Made by a program: the position numbers and the translations under genes. DNA of 64,000 nt from Metopolophium dirhodum (taxonomy: Eukaryota > Arthropoda > Insecta > Hemiptera > Aphididae), in the NCBI RefSeq assembly GCF_019925205.1, contig NC_083560.1, positions 57,272,270 to 57,336,269 of the forward strand. The letters run 5' to 3'. Of this stretch, positions 41,001 to 52,623 are shown piece after piece (the first letter of the stretch is position 1; every line of letters begins with the position of its first letter). The notes beneath the pieces were generated by a model. It did not search any database. It had not been told where the DNA came from and worked only from the letters and a program-made list of their open reading frames with translations.

Positions 41001-41841
41001 ATGTTTTAATGTTGTATAATATATATATACCCATATATTATAATATTATCATTTTACCTGCATATTATAAAATAACCTTAATTATGTTTACATTATTATT
41101 TGAACCAAGTTACAATATGATTAATAAATAATTAACTATTTAATTAGAAAGTAATTAATGATACATAACAATTACACAATCTACTGTATATTGAATATTC
41201 AACTAAAAATATAATTTATAAATCACAAACATTTAAAAATTTATAAAATCCTTAATTATATTTTAATCAAACAAAACATGGTATAGAATATATCCCACAC
41301 TACTTAACACCTATTCATAATAAAAATATTTAAGTAAAGAAAAGAGTTTTTAATATAATTAATAATATTATATATTTATATAATACTTTTATACCTCCCA
41401 TTCAGAAATTAGTTGCTAATGAAAACTATCTATATAACTTAATACAATTAAATAAACTAAATTATTTTTAATTTTAATAATTAAATCATCATTAGTGGAA
41501 CTTTAGATTAAGCAAATTCCTTTTTAAGCGAGATGAAACTTGAGTCAGTGCTGCATTTAGGTTAGGTTAGTATATGGAACTCCCATATATTTTAATACTT
41601 TAAATAAATTATACCTTGTAAATATTATCACCATATATATAAATTAATAGGTATATTTCAGTGGATATAATTCAAATAAACATATTGTTAAAACAAATTA
41701 TGTAATACTAAAACTAAAGTAAAGACTTAAACCTAACTGGTTGTTGAGATACAATTATATAATAATATACTAAGAGTACCTAATTATTATCAAAGATTGA
41801 AAATCAAACACTTAATTGATATTTATATTAATTGTTTAATT
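38079..41841. other. Gene-free A+T-rich stretch
   Basis: No coding feature. It includes a possible pogo-like terminus near 38418 (cagtggatcgctaatcatcc, with tgtccggattattgacc following), a short (TA)n near 39163-39181, and the inverted copy of the ggctgggc repeat at 40221-40276. Confidence 0.5.
40221..40276 (-). mobile_element. Second copy of the ggctgggc repeat end
   Basis: This is the reverse complement of the 7387-7435 block, with acgtttatgcccaggctt at its edge and aacttaactttaactttt inside. It is probably one terminus of an element extending left towards about 39.9 kb. Confidence 0.45.
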
Positions 41842-41845
41842 TTAA

Positions 41846-42292
41846 GAGGACGCTATACCCGCTGCGTTTTCTCCGTCTAATAAATGCACAACATAGCAAA
41901 AACTATTTTGCGTGGGAAAGAACCGAGAAGGCTACAATCATACGAGATTTTCACCACATAAAAAGGAGAACTTATTGGCTGTGCAACGTTGTTTTTATTT
42001 TTTCAATATCAGAACTACAAAAATAGTTATTCAAGTTTGAAAAACACAGACACACATGGTTTTTGAATCTGTAAGAACTTTTTTCATAAAAGTGATATCA
42101 AAAAAATAAAAACAACGTTGCACAGCCAAAGTTCTCCTTTTATATGTGGTGAAAATCTCGTTTCTTAGTTATGAGTACTTATGAGTTTATGACTGTAGCC
42201 TTCTCGGTTCTTTCCCGCGCAAAACAGTTTTTGCTATGTTGTACATTTGTAAGACGGAGACAACACTGTACACATGCGGGTGTAACGTCCTC
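41846..42292. mobile_element. Long-armed fold-back MITE of the gaggac family, TTAA-flanked
   Basis: The left arm starts gaggacgctatacccgctgc and the right arm ends tgcgggtgtaacgtcctc. Arms of about 200 bp pair through agaaccgagaaggctac / gtagccttctcggttctt and gtgcaacgttgtttttat / ataaaaacaacgttgcac around a short loop near 42.05 kb. TTAA is present at both borders (41842-41845, 42293-42296), either a piggyBac-like target duplication or part of the inverted repeat. Its outer 80 bp match the left ends at 13341 and 43252. It is non-coding. Confidence 0.85.
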
Positions 42293-43000
42293 TTAATTTC
42301 GTGTTTATTGAAAATTTAATAGTTGACATTCAATCGAAATATGTGGTTTAATCACGCTTACAAATAACTTACAATAAATATTGAAACAAAATTGATTAAT
42401 GTATAAATTAAATTGGTAAACAATATTTCAATTTACTTCATTTAATGTAAATTATAATAATTGGCAACCAGTATAAACAAATACTATAATTATTTCTCCT
42501 ATAACCAATAGCAACCAATTACAAAATTTCCACCATAAATATCAAAATCCCCGTTTGAGCACCTCCCGGTTGGTAGAAGGAGGGTAAAAAATACTTATAT
42601 AGCTATACCTATTTTTACCTACCAAATATACAAAAAAAATGTCATTAAAATCGATCGAGCTGTTACGGAGGAGTTCGTACACTAACACTGTGATACGAAA
42701 TTTATATAATATAAAAGATAATCAATTATGGGTTAACAAATAAATTGATAAGAAAAGCGATGAGACGTGGCACCTATAGACTATACCTATTTTGTGCACC
42801 AGAATCATAATATTATATGCGAGGTGTGTATGACGATCGTCCATAGTTTTGGTAAATGGAGAATTTATAGAGTAAAATATATTTATACTACAAATTTTAT
42901 TCAACCGATACTCATATAGACGATATAGTCATATTATAAGTATTCAGTGAATGTTTCATTCCAGTATTATTATTATTATTTAAAAAAAAAACAATTAAGA

Positions 43001-43230
43001 GTCCCGGTGCCAGTTTTTTGATACCTATTTAGGGGGAAGGGGGTTGATAAGGTGTATTATATTGAAAAAAATGACTTTACGGGAATAACTCTCAAGCTTT
43101 GTAGAATTGTCGGATTTTGATGATTATTTTTTTATTTGAAAGAAGAAGACTTCCTACAGTCCTTGGTTCTACAAGATCGTTATTCCCACAGAGTATGTTT
43201 TAGAGGACAAAATATCATCGGCACCGGGCG
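43001..43230. mobile_element. Possible small inverted-repeat element
   Basis: The short inverted pair cccggtgcc (43003-43011) and ggcaccggg (43220-43228) bounds about 225 bp lying directly before a gaggac-family copy. The arms are only 9 bp, so this is tentative. Confidence 0.3.
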
Positions 43231-43251
43231 CCCGCAGTTGATCGTGTTTAA

Positions 43252-44520
43252 GAGGACCCGCGTGTGTTGTCTCCGTCTTACAAGTGCGTAACATAGCAAA
43301 TTTTACGTTCAGCAAAACACGTGTAGCTCCGTTAATTTAAAAATTAGAGTGAATTGACCTCTCATAAAATCTAAAGGTTAGATTTTTATTTAGGCAACCC
43401 CATGGGCTTTTTAGTTTTTTTTTTATTTTAAAGCGAGTTATAAGTATTTTAAGATGTATAAAAAATTTACAATTTTAAGTAGATTAATATTTTATACAAT
43501 TGCGGTATTGTTCGGTTATAAACATTATTCCAATGATTATAAATACTAGTTATAAATTTATAATCGTGTATCATACAATTTCAATCTTATATTTCATGGA
43601 ATTGTATCCGTAGGCATTTAAGCCCGGTACGTCTCGGTTATTTATATTCTACGTCAATTAATTACATACGCGCAGGAACAATTTGTTATTAAACTATTAG
43701 ATTATTAAATTATAACTAGGTTTTTATCGATTTAAAATCTATTTTTCCAGCTGTGTCTATAAATATAAAATACGATATTTTTTATTCATACTTTAGATTC
43801 TGAGCGGAGCGAGGAATGTAATGGTTTTACAATGATGTTTATTTCTTTTTTATTCTGTAAACACTTTTTATCCCTCTAAACTTGCTCAAAAGTATCAAGT
43901 ATAGCATCTTTTCTGAAAGGTAATGTTCTTGAGCTGGTACTTTAAACAGGTTATTTTTCGATTTTCAAAATGCTACTCGAAATAAAAGCGGTTAAAAGAG
44001 AAAAAACGTACGATTTCACGATATTATAATATTAAATAGTTACGGACGACGTTTTCTACCAGAAATATTGCTTCAAATAAAAAATGACAAGAGATATTTT
44101 TTGTTGTATTTTAGATTTTGTTCCTTACGGTTTAAAATTCTGAAAATTTTAGCCATTTTTGAGCTATTTATAGACATTTAAATTTTGGGAGTTTTTTTGT
44201 TGTAATTTGGTTAAAAACTTGAAATTTTGGTTGTTTACTTATATTAGCCTTACCTAGACATGGTAAAATTTTCAAAACATTTGAGCGACTATGAGCTTTT
44301 TCTTTTATTTTATATATTTTTTCATTTTTATGATATTTCCTAATTATAAATTATAATTATAATTATATAAATTATCTATTTATCTATTTATATAAATCGT
44401 TCTTAAGCTGTTCTTAAAATGCTTTGTTTATCACCAAAGAAACGAACAAAATTAAATAAAAAAGATTCCCTCGTCCGCTCAGAATCGTTTTTTATCGAAT
44501 GCAATCATTGCATTCAAATC
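43252..44520 (+). mobile_element. Non-autonomous element, gaggac...gctcagaatcg family (second copy)
   Basis: It opens gaggacccgcgtgtgttgtc, continues with tccgtcttacaagtgcg and agagtgaattgacc, and closes with gctcagaatcgtttttta plus attcaaatc, matching the order at 13341-14489. Internally, ttctgagcg near 43797 is the inverted form of the terminal cgctcagaa, so a nested 0.7-kb element bounded by these (about 43795-44495) is possible. Confidence 0.55.
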
Positions 44521-45868
44521 GAATACAGTACAATTACACTATCCTGTCCGAGGCCCGAAGGGACCACCGAAATGCGCTGACCTACATTTTAATTGTGACA
44601 CTAACAATTTTCAGAATATTACAAATCGCCTCGATTTAAACTTAGTAATGTTGTTGATCAATCCTAATCCGTTTTCAAAATTGAAATCCGTCAAACCAAA
44701 TTATTACAGTTTTGACTAGATTTTTGGTTTAAAAGTCACTTTTTTTACACAGACTGCAGCCCCCTTAATGGAAAATCGTCGAGTTTCAAAATTTAATTTA
44801 ATACAAAATACATTGAACTTGTTGAAGTACACAGATATACAGAAGTTAAAGGTAAATAATAATAAGTATAATGATACGATGTACAATAGTGTTACGAGGC
44901 GTAATATAAATCAACGACTAACTATGTATACCCGGCTATACACTACACAAGACATATATGCTGTAGTATTATAAAAATGTATAGTTAGCGTTTGCTGAAC
45001 TACAGTGTGAATATATTACTTATACTCTAAAATATTATATAGGGTGTTTTGTTTATAATTCCAACAGAACTAATTTGGATAATTATCACGACCAAAATAA
45101 TATACTGTATGGTTGAAGAGTGAAGACTGCTGACTGAGTGTAGGTACACTGTATACAGTGTACACATCTATACCGTCTACGGTCTACCCCTGGGCCCACC
45201 CTAAATCCGGCCCTGGCTATAGTATATAATATATTAATATCCATTTCGGTTTTTAATGGTTATAACCGGTATTGAAAATCGGTATCCAATATCGGTTTCA
45301 AGTCCTGCATTATTATTATATTTTTACAATGACTGCATTGTCCATCATGATTGCATAGAAAATCTCAATATAAACATTTGGTAAAAATTCAAGTATTTAC
45401 AATTTGTTATTCGTTTTTGAATTACAACATAATAAGAAATAGATTTTTTCATCACGCTCTTCCCTAATTGTATTATGTTTTTTCTCATATTATTTTTAAA
45501 AGTTTTGAGAATTTTTAATTTTGATCTTCCAAAAGACTACCATTTTCAACAGAAAAGATACTGAAGTTGAAAATCATATAATAATATAATATAATATATT
45601 TTGTGTTCTATAATATTAATATATCGTATATTATTCGTATGTGCGTATAGTATACACAAATAACAGAAAAATAACACATAGTAAAATCAAAACATTCATT
45701 GCTCCGCAATCCGCATAAAAAGTAAAACAATAATATTCATAATATGACGTACCTAATACAAGCTGTCAAGCCCTTATGGCTGTATCGCGTGTATAGGTCA
45801 TTAAATACAGATAGCCAGTATAAGTACTGTCAATTGATTATAAATATTAAATACTAGTATTATAATTT
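44521..45868. other. Gene-free stretch with one hAT-like end
   Basis: On the minus strand from 45215 the sequence CAGGGCCGGATTTAGGGTGG is a typical hAT terminus (45181-45215). No other feature is supported; a 68-codon open frame at 44768 lacks any recognisable motif. Confidence 0.45.
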
Positions 45869-46134
45869 TTTTTTTTAATCGATCATTAAGTATGGCCATT
45901 ATAGCTGTTTGTTTGTTTGTAGGGGAGGATACTGTTGGTTGGTAAACACGTGTGTGTAGTTTTGGCGGATTTTCAAGTGGGTACCCGTGTTTCGTAGGTA
46001 TCTGCCATGCCCGGGTGTGGGATGGCGGCACTTGTTCTCCGGACACCGTGACTTGCCCGAAGAAAAATTCCGCCCGTGAACCGAGGTTTGAACCAGCGCC
46101 GGTGTGCGTCACAACCTCGGCCACTCCGTCCCCC
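45869..46134 (-). mobile_element. tRNA-derived SINE with 12-bp target duplication
   Basis: Read on the minus strand from 46134, a G-rich start leads to gtggccgaggttgtgacg (RNA polymerase III A-box-like) and, about 30 bp later, ggttcaaacctcgg (B box, tRNA T-loop-like). A G+C-rich body of about 150 bp follows, and the element ends in a poly(A) tail (T-run 45869-45876 on the plus strand). Direct repeats gtattataattt flank it at 45857-45868 and 46135-46146, as expected for target-primed insertion. The spacing and B box suggest a Leu/Ser-like tRNA head, but that is inference. Confidence 0.8.
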
Positions 46135-46146
46135 GTATTATAATTT

Positions 46147-49100
46147 ATAATTTATAATCATTAATCAATGGTACTATATTATTACAGAATACGATTGAAA
46201 TATAATTCGTAATAATTAATAATAATAGTAATAGAACTATTGGAACTATGGAAATAGGAAGTCTGATCTGGGAAGTATGAATAGAATGTTAATTTCTAAA
46301 TTATTTTTATTATTTTAATAATGAGCATAGGTACATAATTTGAAAAAAAAATGAATTCGAATAAATAAAGATATTATAATATTAGATAAAATAGTTACGT
46401 CAGTCACGTTTGGTTACGTTTTGGTTTCGTGACAGTCGTGACACGTTAGCTCAGTAAGTTGTGAACGCGTTTTAACCCGAAAGATCAGAATATATGTGTC
46501 AGGAACATATGCCGTAATAATAATTCGTATTGGCGATAACTTTTTTGAACTGTAGCTAGTAGCTACAATGATTGCCTATTATACTGCCATCGCAGCAAAC
46601 GTCAAAACTGAAGAAAAAGTAGCGGCTAGGTAATGCGACCCTGGTACCCACAACTCCCATTCGACTACGGACAGAAAACAATAAACACTATTAACAAAAT
46701 ACTATATTTAATAGTATTAGTATAATCCTTATAGTATTATGTATAGGTATTTTTTAAATAAAAAAACTATTTATTTAGATATTAATTATTGAGAATAATA
46801 GTCTGAGTTCCTGAAAATTAAATATTTATTTTTGATAAAGGTAAACTTGTGAGGAATATTGTATTCATTTTTAAAATCATAGATATAAAAAAAAATATTT
46901 TAATGAATTCCTAACTCAAAATAATTTCATACCCCCCCCCCCCCCCCACCATAACCACAACAATAATACCGATAAAAAATGGTATAATATACATATACTG
47001 ATTGAATTAATATTATACAGATACTTCGTCGCATCACGGCCTTGGACAAAATATAGGTGTTGGGCCTAGATATTTAACATGTATTATACCTACCTATATA
47101 ATCAATTACATACAATATTATGAAATCAATCATATAAAAATTAATTAATTAATTATTGCAAAAAATACAATGCAGAAAGATGTCAATATGTAAATTGATT
47201 TTTATACGTAGAAAACAATTGATCATTTCGAAAAATGTCTAATAGTAATAAACTAATATATTAAATATTAAATGAAAAATTGCCTTTCAGGATTTCAAAC
47301 GGTTTTTTCTAATAACTTTTTTTGTGGCGAAGTTATGAAAGATATTTTCCCACTCCATCTCTTTCAAATTATTATTTAAAAAAATGGAAAAATGTAAATT
47401 TAAATAATACATACTTCATTATCATTTTCTGCATAATTTAAATCAGGCGTTTTGTCAAACTTAGAATTTGATTGGTCGTCAATAATCAACTAGGTATAAC
47501 AAAATTATTAACTTTTAAAACGGTATAGGTATATTGTACAAGATAATATACAATTTATTTATATATACTACAGAATTTTAATGCTCAAAACATAACTTGT
47601 GTAAAAAATGAATCTAAATAAATAGTAGGTAATAACATTTCATCAAAAATAATAATAATAATTTTAAGTTGAAATTTCTAACTAACAATAATTGTTTATG
47701 AAAAAATTGTATTATTATACGAATTAAATTAATAGTAGGTATTTATGAACTGTATACTTATTATACAATATTATGTATAAGTGCATTTAATACCTATACG
47801 GCTATACTTGCATACTACATTTGCTATTTACGTCTGTTGTCTATTTCTAACACATTAATTAGTGTTGGCCCAGATTTAGTGTTAATTTACATGAAATCTC
47901 CGAACATATTAAATTAATAGGAAATATTTATTTTAAAGTATGGTAGTTAATAGTAAGATGTGAATTTTGGGGTATGAACTGTGGCTTAATAGTATAACTA
48001 ATTAATACTAATTATTTGTATAAGACATAAAATACCGCCAATACCTTAAAAAAGTTTGTAATTTTGTAATTTTTGCGTTTTAACTCTTCTTATTGTAACT
48101 GTTTTACTTTTGATATTTTTTCATATTCAGCGCCACCTAATTTTACTCTTATTATTGAAGACATTATTTTCAAATGAGCAGTGAGCACTATAATAATATA
48201 GTGATAATTCTGTTATATACTTATATGTAAACAATTTTTAAAAATAAATTACCTAATAATTAACCATTACTGGAAATATTGAGAAGTTGCCCGCTTGCGT
48301 CGTTTCTAAGTATTTTTATAAATTCACAATAGTGCGAGTACGCCAATTTATACCTATCATAGATATGAACTATAAACTATTTTGTGTAGATACATATTAT
48401 TTCTATTTACTATAATAATATTGTAAGTCTGACGTCTGTGCAATATCGTCGTCCGTCGAGTAATCGAGTCTTGACTGCGTGTTAATATTGTAATCATAAA
48501 TCATTCGAAAAATATCTATGTATAGCGGTATAAGTAAATAAGTTGTATAATTATTAAAAATATATTTCATATAATACTTAAATCTTTTAACAACATGACA
48601 TATTTAATCATTGATGGAAAAATTAATTTATTACGATAAAACCAAAAAATGTATGAACATACAAATGCCGCCTATGAAATAATTTCAAATTTTGTCACTG
48701 GGGGAAATGCCCCTCTTTGCCCCTCGTTAAACACGCCTCTGACAACAGGGACCAAGTGGCTTGCTATACAAGTTACAACTTGTGTTTATTTATATCTGTT
48801 TTTAATTAAAATTTCTAAAAGTCTACAAGATAATAACATAATAAACGATTTTAAATTTATATTTGTAAGGTCGCTACTCACTTTCATCCATTTATAATAA
48901 TATATAAATATATTATTAGGTAGTTATTCAATATTAATAATAACATGCATTTATAAATTTATGACAATATCAATGATTGAGCATTTTTATTCAAGTTGTG
49001 ATTTAAATCTATTTTGCAAATGTTATATTGTTTTTTATATACTTCGATGCAAAAAAACCACATTTAGTGGAGGCCCTCATCTGGCCCTGGCTATAATAGT

Positions 49101-50293
49101 ATATAATAAATTATTATATAATATTATACGGGAGTAAGTACGCGAGTATGCGACGCACGATACTGCGCGATTGTCTATCTTTAAATACAAAATTATTGTT
49201 TTACGACCCTTCATAATAATATACCTACACGTTATTTACGTAATTACCTGTTCCCGCTTATGACACTGGAATTTGATGTATTTATAACTTTCTCAAATAC
49301 TGGAAAACTTGAATAGGAGTATTATTGTTCTACCTGAACATGAGTGCGACGAGAATCTCCGAGAATCACCCCGCGAGCCGCGTCACGACTATAAGATTAT
49401 GTTTAAGAGTTAATTGTTATTGGTTGTCGCCAATCGCAACGGCGCGGCGGACGGCAGACGGCGGTTATTCACTAATGTGAATATTCGGCATTTCGGCAAT
49501 TCGGCATTCGGCTGTTATAGTGGATGTGGGTCTTACATTAATATATATTTTTGTAAGCTAAAAAAAACTATGATTTTGTTGTAATGTTAATGGCAATATT
49601 GAATATAAAAATGTGTTTTTTCTTACCTATATTTTTAAGTGTGATTACTGATTAATAAGTGCGTGCATAAATGTGTAATCCGATTTCTATTCTATAAAAA
49701 TTGTGGTGCCTACTGCTATTATTTCAACTATTCACCCCTCAGCGCTGCAGTTATTCTACTACCTATGTATATATAGGTATATTACCTAGATACCAACACA
49801 CGCACGCAGGCACACGTCATAATGTATTAGAATTCAAGTAATATTATTTACAATTTTGGTGATTTGGTATGTATAATAATATATTTGTAAGTATACATAA
49901 TTGGTAAGTATACATTTTTTACCAATTCAATAAAAATATTTTTTTTGTTTTATTAAATGTTACCTGCAAGCATAATTTGATTTGTAATAATGTATTATTA
50001 TTATTATTATTATTATTATAACTTTTAAATATTTTTTTTTATAGTTAGAACTTATTAAGTAGGTATATTGTTAACTATTAGTAATATTTAATTATAACTA
50101 CATTTTTGTAATTACTGCTATTGAGCATAAAGGACCTTAGTCGCTCTGGTAAATAGTATTAAGATCTCTGACTATTTATCTATTATAGTCAATTGTCAAT
50201 TGTGGTTATTTATAATATTTCAATGTCTACTTTTATTTAAAAGCTTGTAATTAAGTGGCAGTAAAGTGTTATTAATTTTCATTAAATGTTGAT
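46147..50293. other. Gene-free stretch with transposon ends and a C16 tract
   Basis: There is no supportable gene. It contains a run of 16 C (46932-46947), an ATT microsatellite (49993-50020), and hAT-like minus-strand termini starting near 48742 (CAGAGGCGTG) and 49089 (CAGGGCCAGATGAGGGCC). A CpG-richer patch near 49.3-49.5 kb has no exon I recognise. Confidence 0.45.
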
Positions 50294-50650
50294 CAGTGGC
50301 CCCGAACTAAATTTTTTAGGTGTGGCAATGAACAATAACTTATACCCACCTACCCCCATAGAATATTAGAACTAAGTCGTGGGAGCAACCCCCACCCCAT
50401 CAATTTTTAATTTGAAAAATATTTTCACAAATTATAATAATTACTACATTATGTTTACATTTTAGCATTATTTAATATTTTAATACATTACAATTAGGTT
50501 TATCTCCAGAAAAAGCTTCCTCAAAATGAAATCCAAGTTATTATCATCTTAAAACAATATTCACAGTCACTGATTTAGTTATTTAAACTTTTAGCTACAT
50601 CATACCATTCAGTAATAATTAGAACTATTACATTATTTATAATTTATAAA
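50294..50650 (+). mobile_element. Terminal region of a hAT element
   Basis: It begins CAGTGGCCCCGAACTAAAT, a hAT-type terminus, and leads towards the 3' end of the minus-strand transposase remnant: the sequence at 50651-50682 is the C-terminal coding tail of that transposase. It therefore represents the 3' non-coding end of the element. The opposite terminus was not found. Confidence 0.5.
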
Positions 50651-50682
50651 TTTATAATTATATCTTTTTCACAAGTTATTCT
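50651..50682. repeat. Left 32-bp direct repeat flanking the numt
   Basis: This matches 52592-52623 at 31 of 32 positions (tatctttttcacaagttatt here, tatatttttcacaagttatt there). On the minus strand it encodes the hAT transposase tail RITCEK. It looks like a target-site duplication created when mitochondrial DNA was inserted. Confidence 0.85.
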
Positions 50683-50808
50683 TTATACCAAATAAAACCG
50701 GTTGAATATCCTTTTATTTCAACAAGTCAAATTTTCACAACAATTTACTTTTCATATTTTTTTATTAATTTTTATATTATAAAAATATGAGATAAATTAC
50801 TAACTTAA
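50683..50808 (+). pseudogene. cob (cytochrome b) C-terminal fragment in numt
   Basis: With the invertebrate mitochondrial code the plus strand reads PVEYPFISTSQIFTTIYFSY, then FFIN and a final WDKLLT before TAA (50806-50808). This matches the C-terminus of cytochrome b, the complex III subunit. Only the last 41 codons are included, truncated at the insertion junction. Confidence 0.85.
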
Positions 50809-50815
50809 TAAAATC

Positions 50816-50867
50816 AGTTAATTTATTTATTTTGAAAATAAAAAATAGAAATTAATTCAATTAACTT
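50816..50867 (+). tRNA. Mitochondrial tRNA-Ser(UCN) remnant in numt
   Basis: agttaa and ttaactt form the acceptor ends. The anticodon arm ttattttgaaaataa carries a TGA anticodon in its loop. At 52 nt it is shorter than usual, apparently lacking most of the D arm, so it is a decayed copy. Its position between cob and nad1 is the expected one. Confidence 0.7.
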
Positions 50868-50877
50868 AATACTAAAA

Positions 50878-51784
50878 TTAATGATATAAGTTAAATAATT
50901 TAATAGAAAAATTAAATACAAATAAAAATAATGATAAAGGTAAAATTAATTTTCAAATTTAATTTATTAATTTATCATAACGAAAACGTGGAAAACCCAC
51001 GTAATCAAATAACTAAAAATATTTAAATAAAATTCATTCATTATTAAACAAAAAAATATTTCACATAATGATATACCTATAAATATAATTCTTATATATT
51101 CAGATATAAAAATAAAAATAAGAGATAAACTTCTAAATCCAATATTAAATCCAGAAACTAACTCTGACTCTCCTTCAGAAAAATCAAAATGAGAACGATT
51201 CATTTCCGATAAAAATCTAATTAATAATAAAATAAATATTAAAAAAAGAAAAAAAAATTTAGAATTTATTTGATAAATATAAAAATCATTTAAATTAAAT
51301 ATATTAACTAAAAATATTAAATTTATAATAATAATTATTATTCTCACTTCATAAGAAATTATTTGAGAAATAAAATAAATTATCCCTAAAACTGAATAAT
51401 TAGGATTAGATGATCATCTAATTATTAAAAATATATAAACTATTTAACTTGAACAACAAAATATATAAATTAAACCAAAACCCATAATATAATTCATACT
51501 AATAAAAGGATAAATAAATAAAAAAAAAACAGAAATTAATAAACCTATATAGGAGAAATTATAAAAATTTAAAAATTTATATTTCTAGGATAATTGACTT
51601 AAAAAATAACTTTAAACCATCACCTATAGGTTGAAAAACAGCTTTAATAAAAAATGTATTAGGCCCATTACGTAATTGAATATAACCTAATACTTAACGT
51701 TCTAATAAAGTAAAAAAAGCTACTCTTATAAAAACTATTAAAAATAAAATCTAAAAATTAATAATTATAATAAATATGAAAATT
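50878..51784 (-). pseudogene. nad1 pseudogene in numt
   Basis: Minus-strand NADH dehydrogenase subunit 1, a membrane subunit of mitochondrial complex I. Recognisable segments: VAFFTLLER then VLGYIQLRNGPN (N-terminal quinone-site region, about 51.68-51.73 kb), EMNRSHFDFSEGESELVSGF (about 51.15-51.21 kb), PRFRYDKL and WKLILPLSLF (about 50.90-50.98 kb). Defects: TAA after the LLER motif, another stop near the start, and a frameshift between the WVF and PRFRYDKL segments. TGA must be read as Trp, which confirms mitochondrial origin. It is non-functional in the nucleus. Confidence 0.9.
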
Positions 51785-51848
51785 ACTAGCTATAATTAAA
51801 ATTATATAATTAAATTCTAAATTTAACACAATTATCTGCCAAAATAGT
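51785..51848 (-). tRNA. Mitochondrial tRNA-Leu(CUN) copy in numt
   Basis: The 64-nt minus-strand sequence starts actattttggcagata. The anticodon arm ttaaatttagaatttaa holds a TAG anticodon, and the 3' end closes with tagt, with partial loss of acceptor pairing. It sits between nad1 and rrnL as in insect mitochondria. It is not expected to be functional. Confidence 0.8.
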
Positions 51849-52591
51849 TAAATTAATTTAATTCACTTAATTATTTAATCCTTTGGTACTAAAATAAATT
51901 ATTTTTTAAAAGATAGAAACCAACCTGGCTTACACCGGTTTGAACTCAAATCATGTAAGAATTTAAAGGTCGAACAGACCTAATACTTAAAATTTTGCAC
52001 CTAAGATAAATCTTAATTCTACATCGAGGTCGCAAACTAATTTTTAAATTTCAACTTAAAAAATTAATTACGCTGTTATCCCTAAAGTAACTTTTTCCTA
52101 CAATTAAAAATTTTAATTCAAATAATCACTAAATAATGTAAAATTTTAAAAAAAGTTTAATAATTTTTTTTACCACCCCAATTAAATAAATAATAAAATT
52201 AAAATATTTATAATCCAAAAAAATTAGAATTAATATTTATAAAGTTTTATAGGGTCTTATCGTCCCTTTAAATAATTTAAGCTTTTTTACTTAAAGATAA
52301 AATTTTAATTATATAAATAATAAAGTTTATTTCTCATCAAATCTTTCATGCAAGTCCTCAATTAAAAGACTAATTATTATGCTACCTTTGCACAGTCAAA
52401 ATACTGCAGCTATTTAATAAATCATTGAGCAGATCCTATATTAAATTAAAGTTAATACAATGTTTTTGTTAAACAGATGAAAATAATTTTTGCCGAATTC
52501 ATAATTTATAAATATAAATTATACTAATTTAATCATTATTATTAAAAATTTTATATTAATTAATAAAATGTAATAAAAAAAAAAAAATAAT
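51849..52591 (-). rRNA. Mitochondrial large rRNA (rrnL) fragment in numt
   Basis: The plus strand shows the complement of conserved 16S segments: ttacgctgttatccctaaag near 52065, accggtttgaactcaaatca near 51935 (complement of a universal primer site), and gctacctttgcacagtcaaa near 52381. It covers roughly the 3' 740 nt; the 5' part is missing at the insertion junction (52591/52592). Confidence 0.92.
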
Positions 52592-52623
52592 TTTATAATT
52601 ATATATTTTTCACAAGTTATTCT
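52592..52623. repeat. Right 32-bp direct repeat flanking the numt
   Basis: Partner of 50651-50682. It continues without a break into the hAT transposase C-terminal coding sequence on the right, so the original locus was uninterrupted before the insertion. Confidence 0.85.

Larger units (their letters stand above)
50683..52591. other. Numt: nuclear insertion of mitochondrial DNA
   Basis: About 1.9 kb, collinear with the ancestral insect mitochondrial order: cob end (+), trnS-UCN (+), nad1 (-), trnL-CUN (-), rrnL (-). It is flanked by hAT sequence and a 32-bp direct repeat. Stops, a frameshift near the nad1 end and a shortened trnS show nuclear decay. An assembly chimera is unlikely because of the mutations and the flanking duplication. 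Confidence 0.92.

Noticed and set aside
45990..46134. A nuclear tRNA gene (B-box-like ggttcaaacctc)
   Set aside because: The sequence does not fold as a full tRNA, extends into an unrelated body with a poly(A) tail and is flanked by a target duplication, so SINE is the better call.
45801..46143. Open frames of 107 and 63 codons on opposite strands near 46 kb
   Set aside because: The region is a tRNA-derived SINE with A/B boxes, poly(A) tail and target duplication; the frames are by-products of its G+C-rich body.
50967..51347. A functional nuclear membrane protein of 126 residues
   Set aside because: It is the middle of mitochondrial nad1 inside a numt, readable only in part and broken by frameshift and stops.
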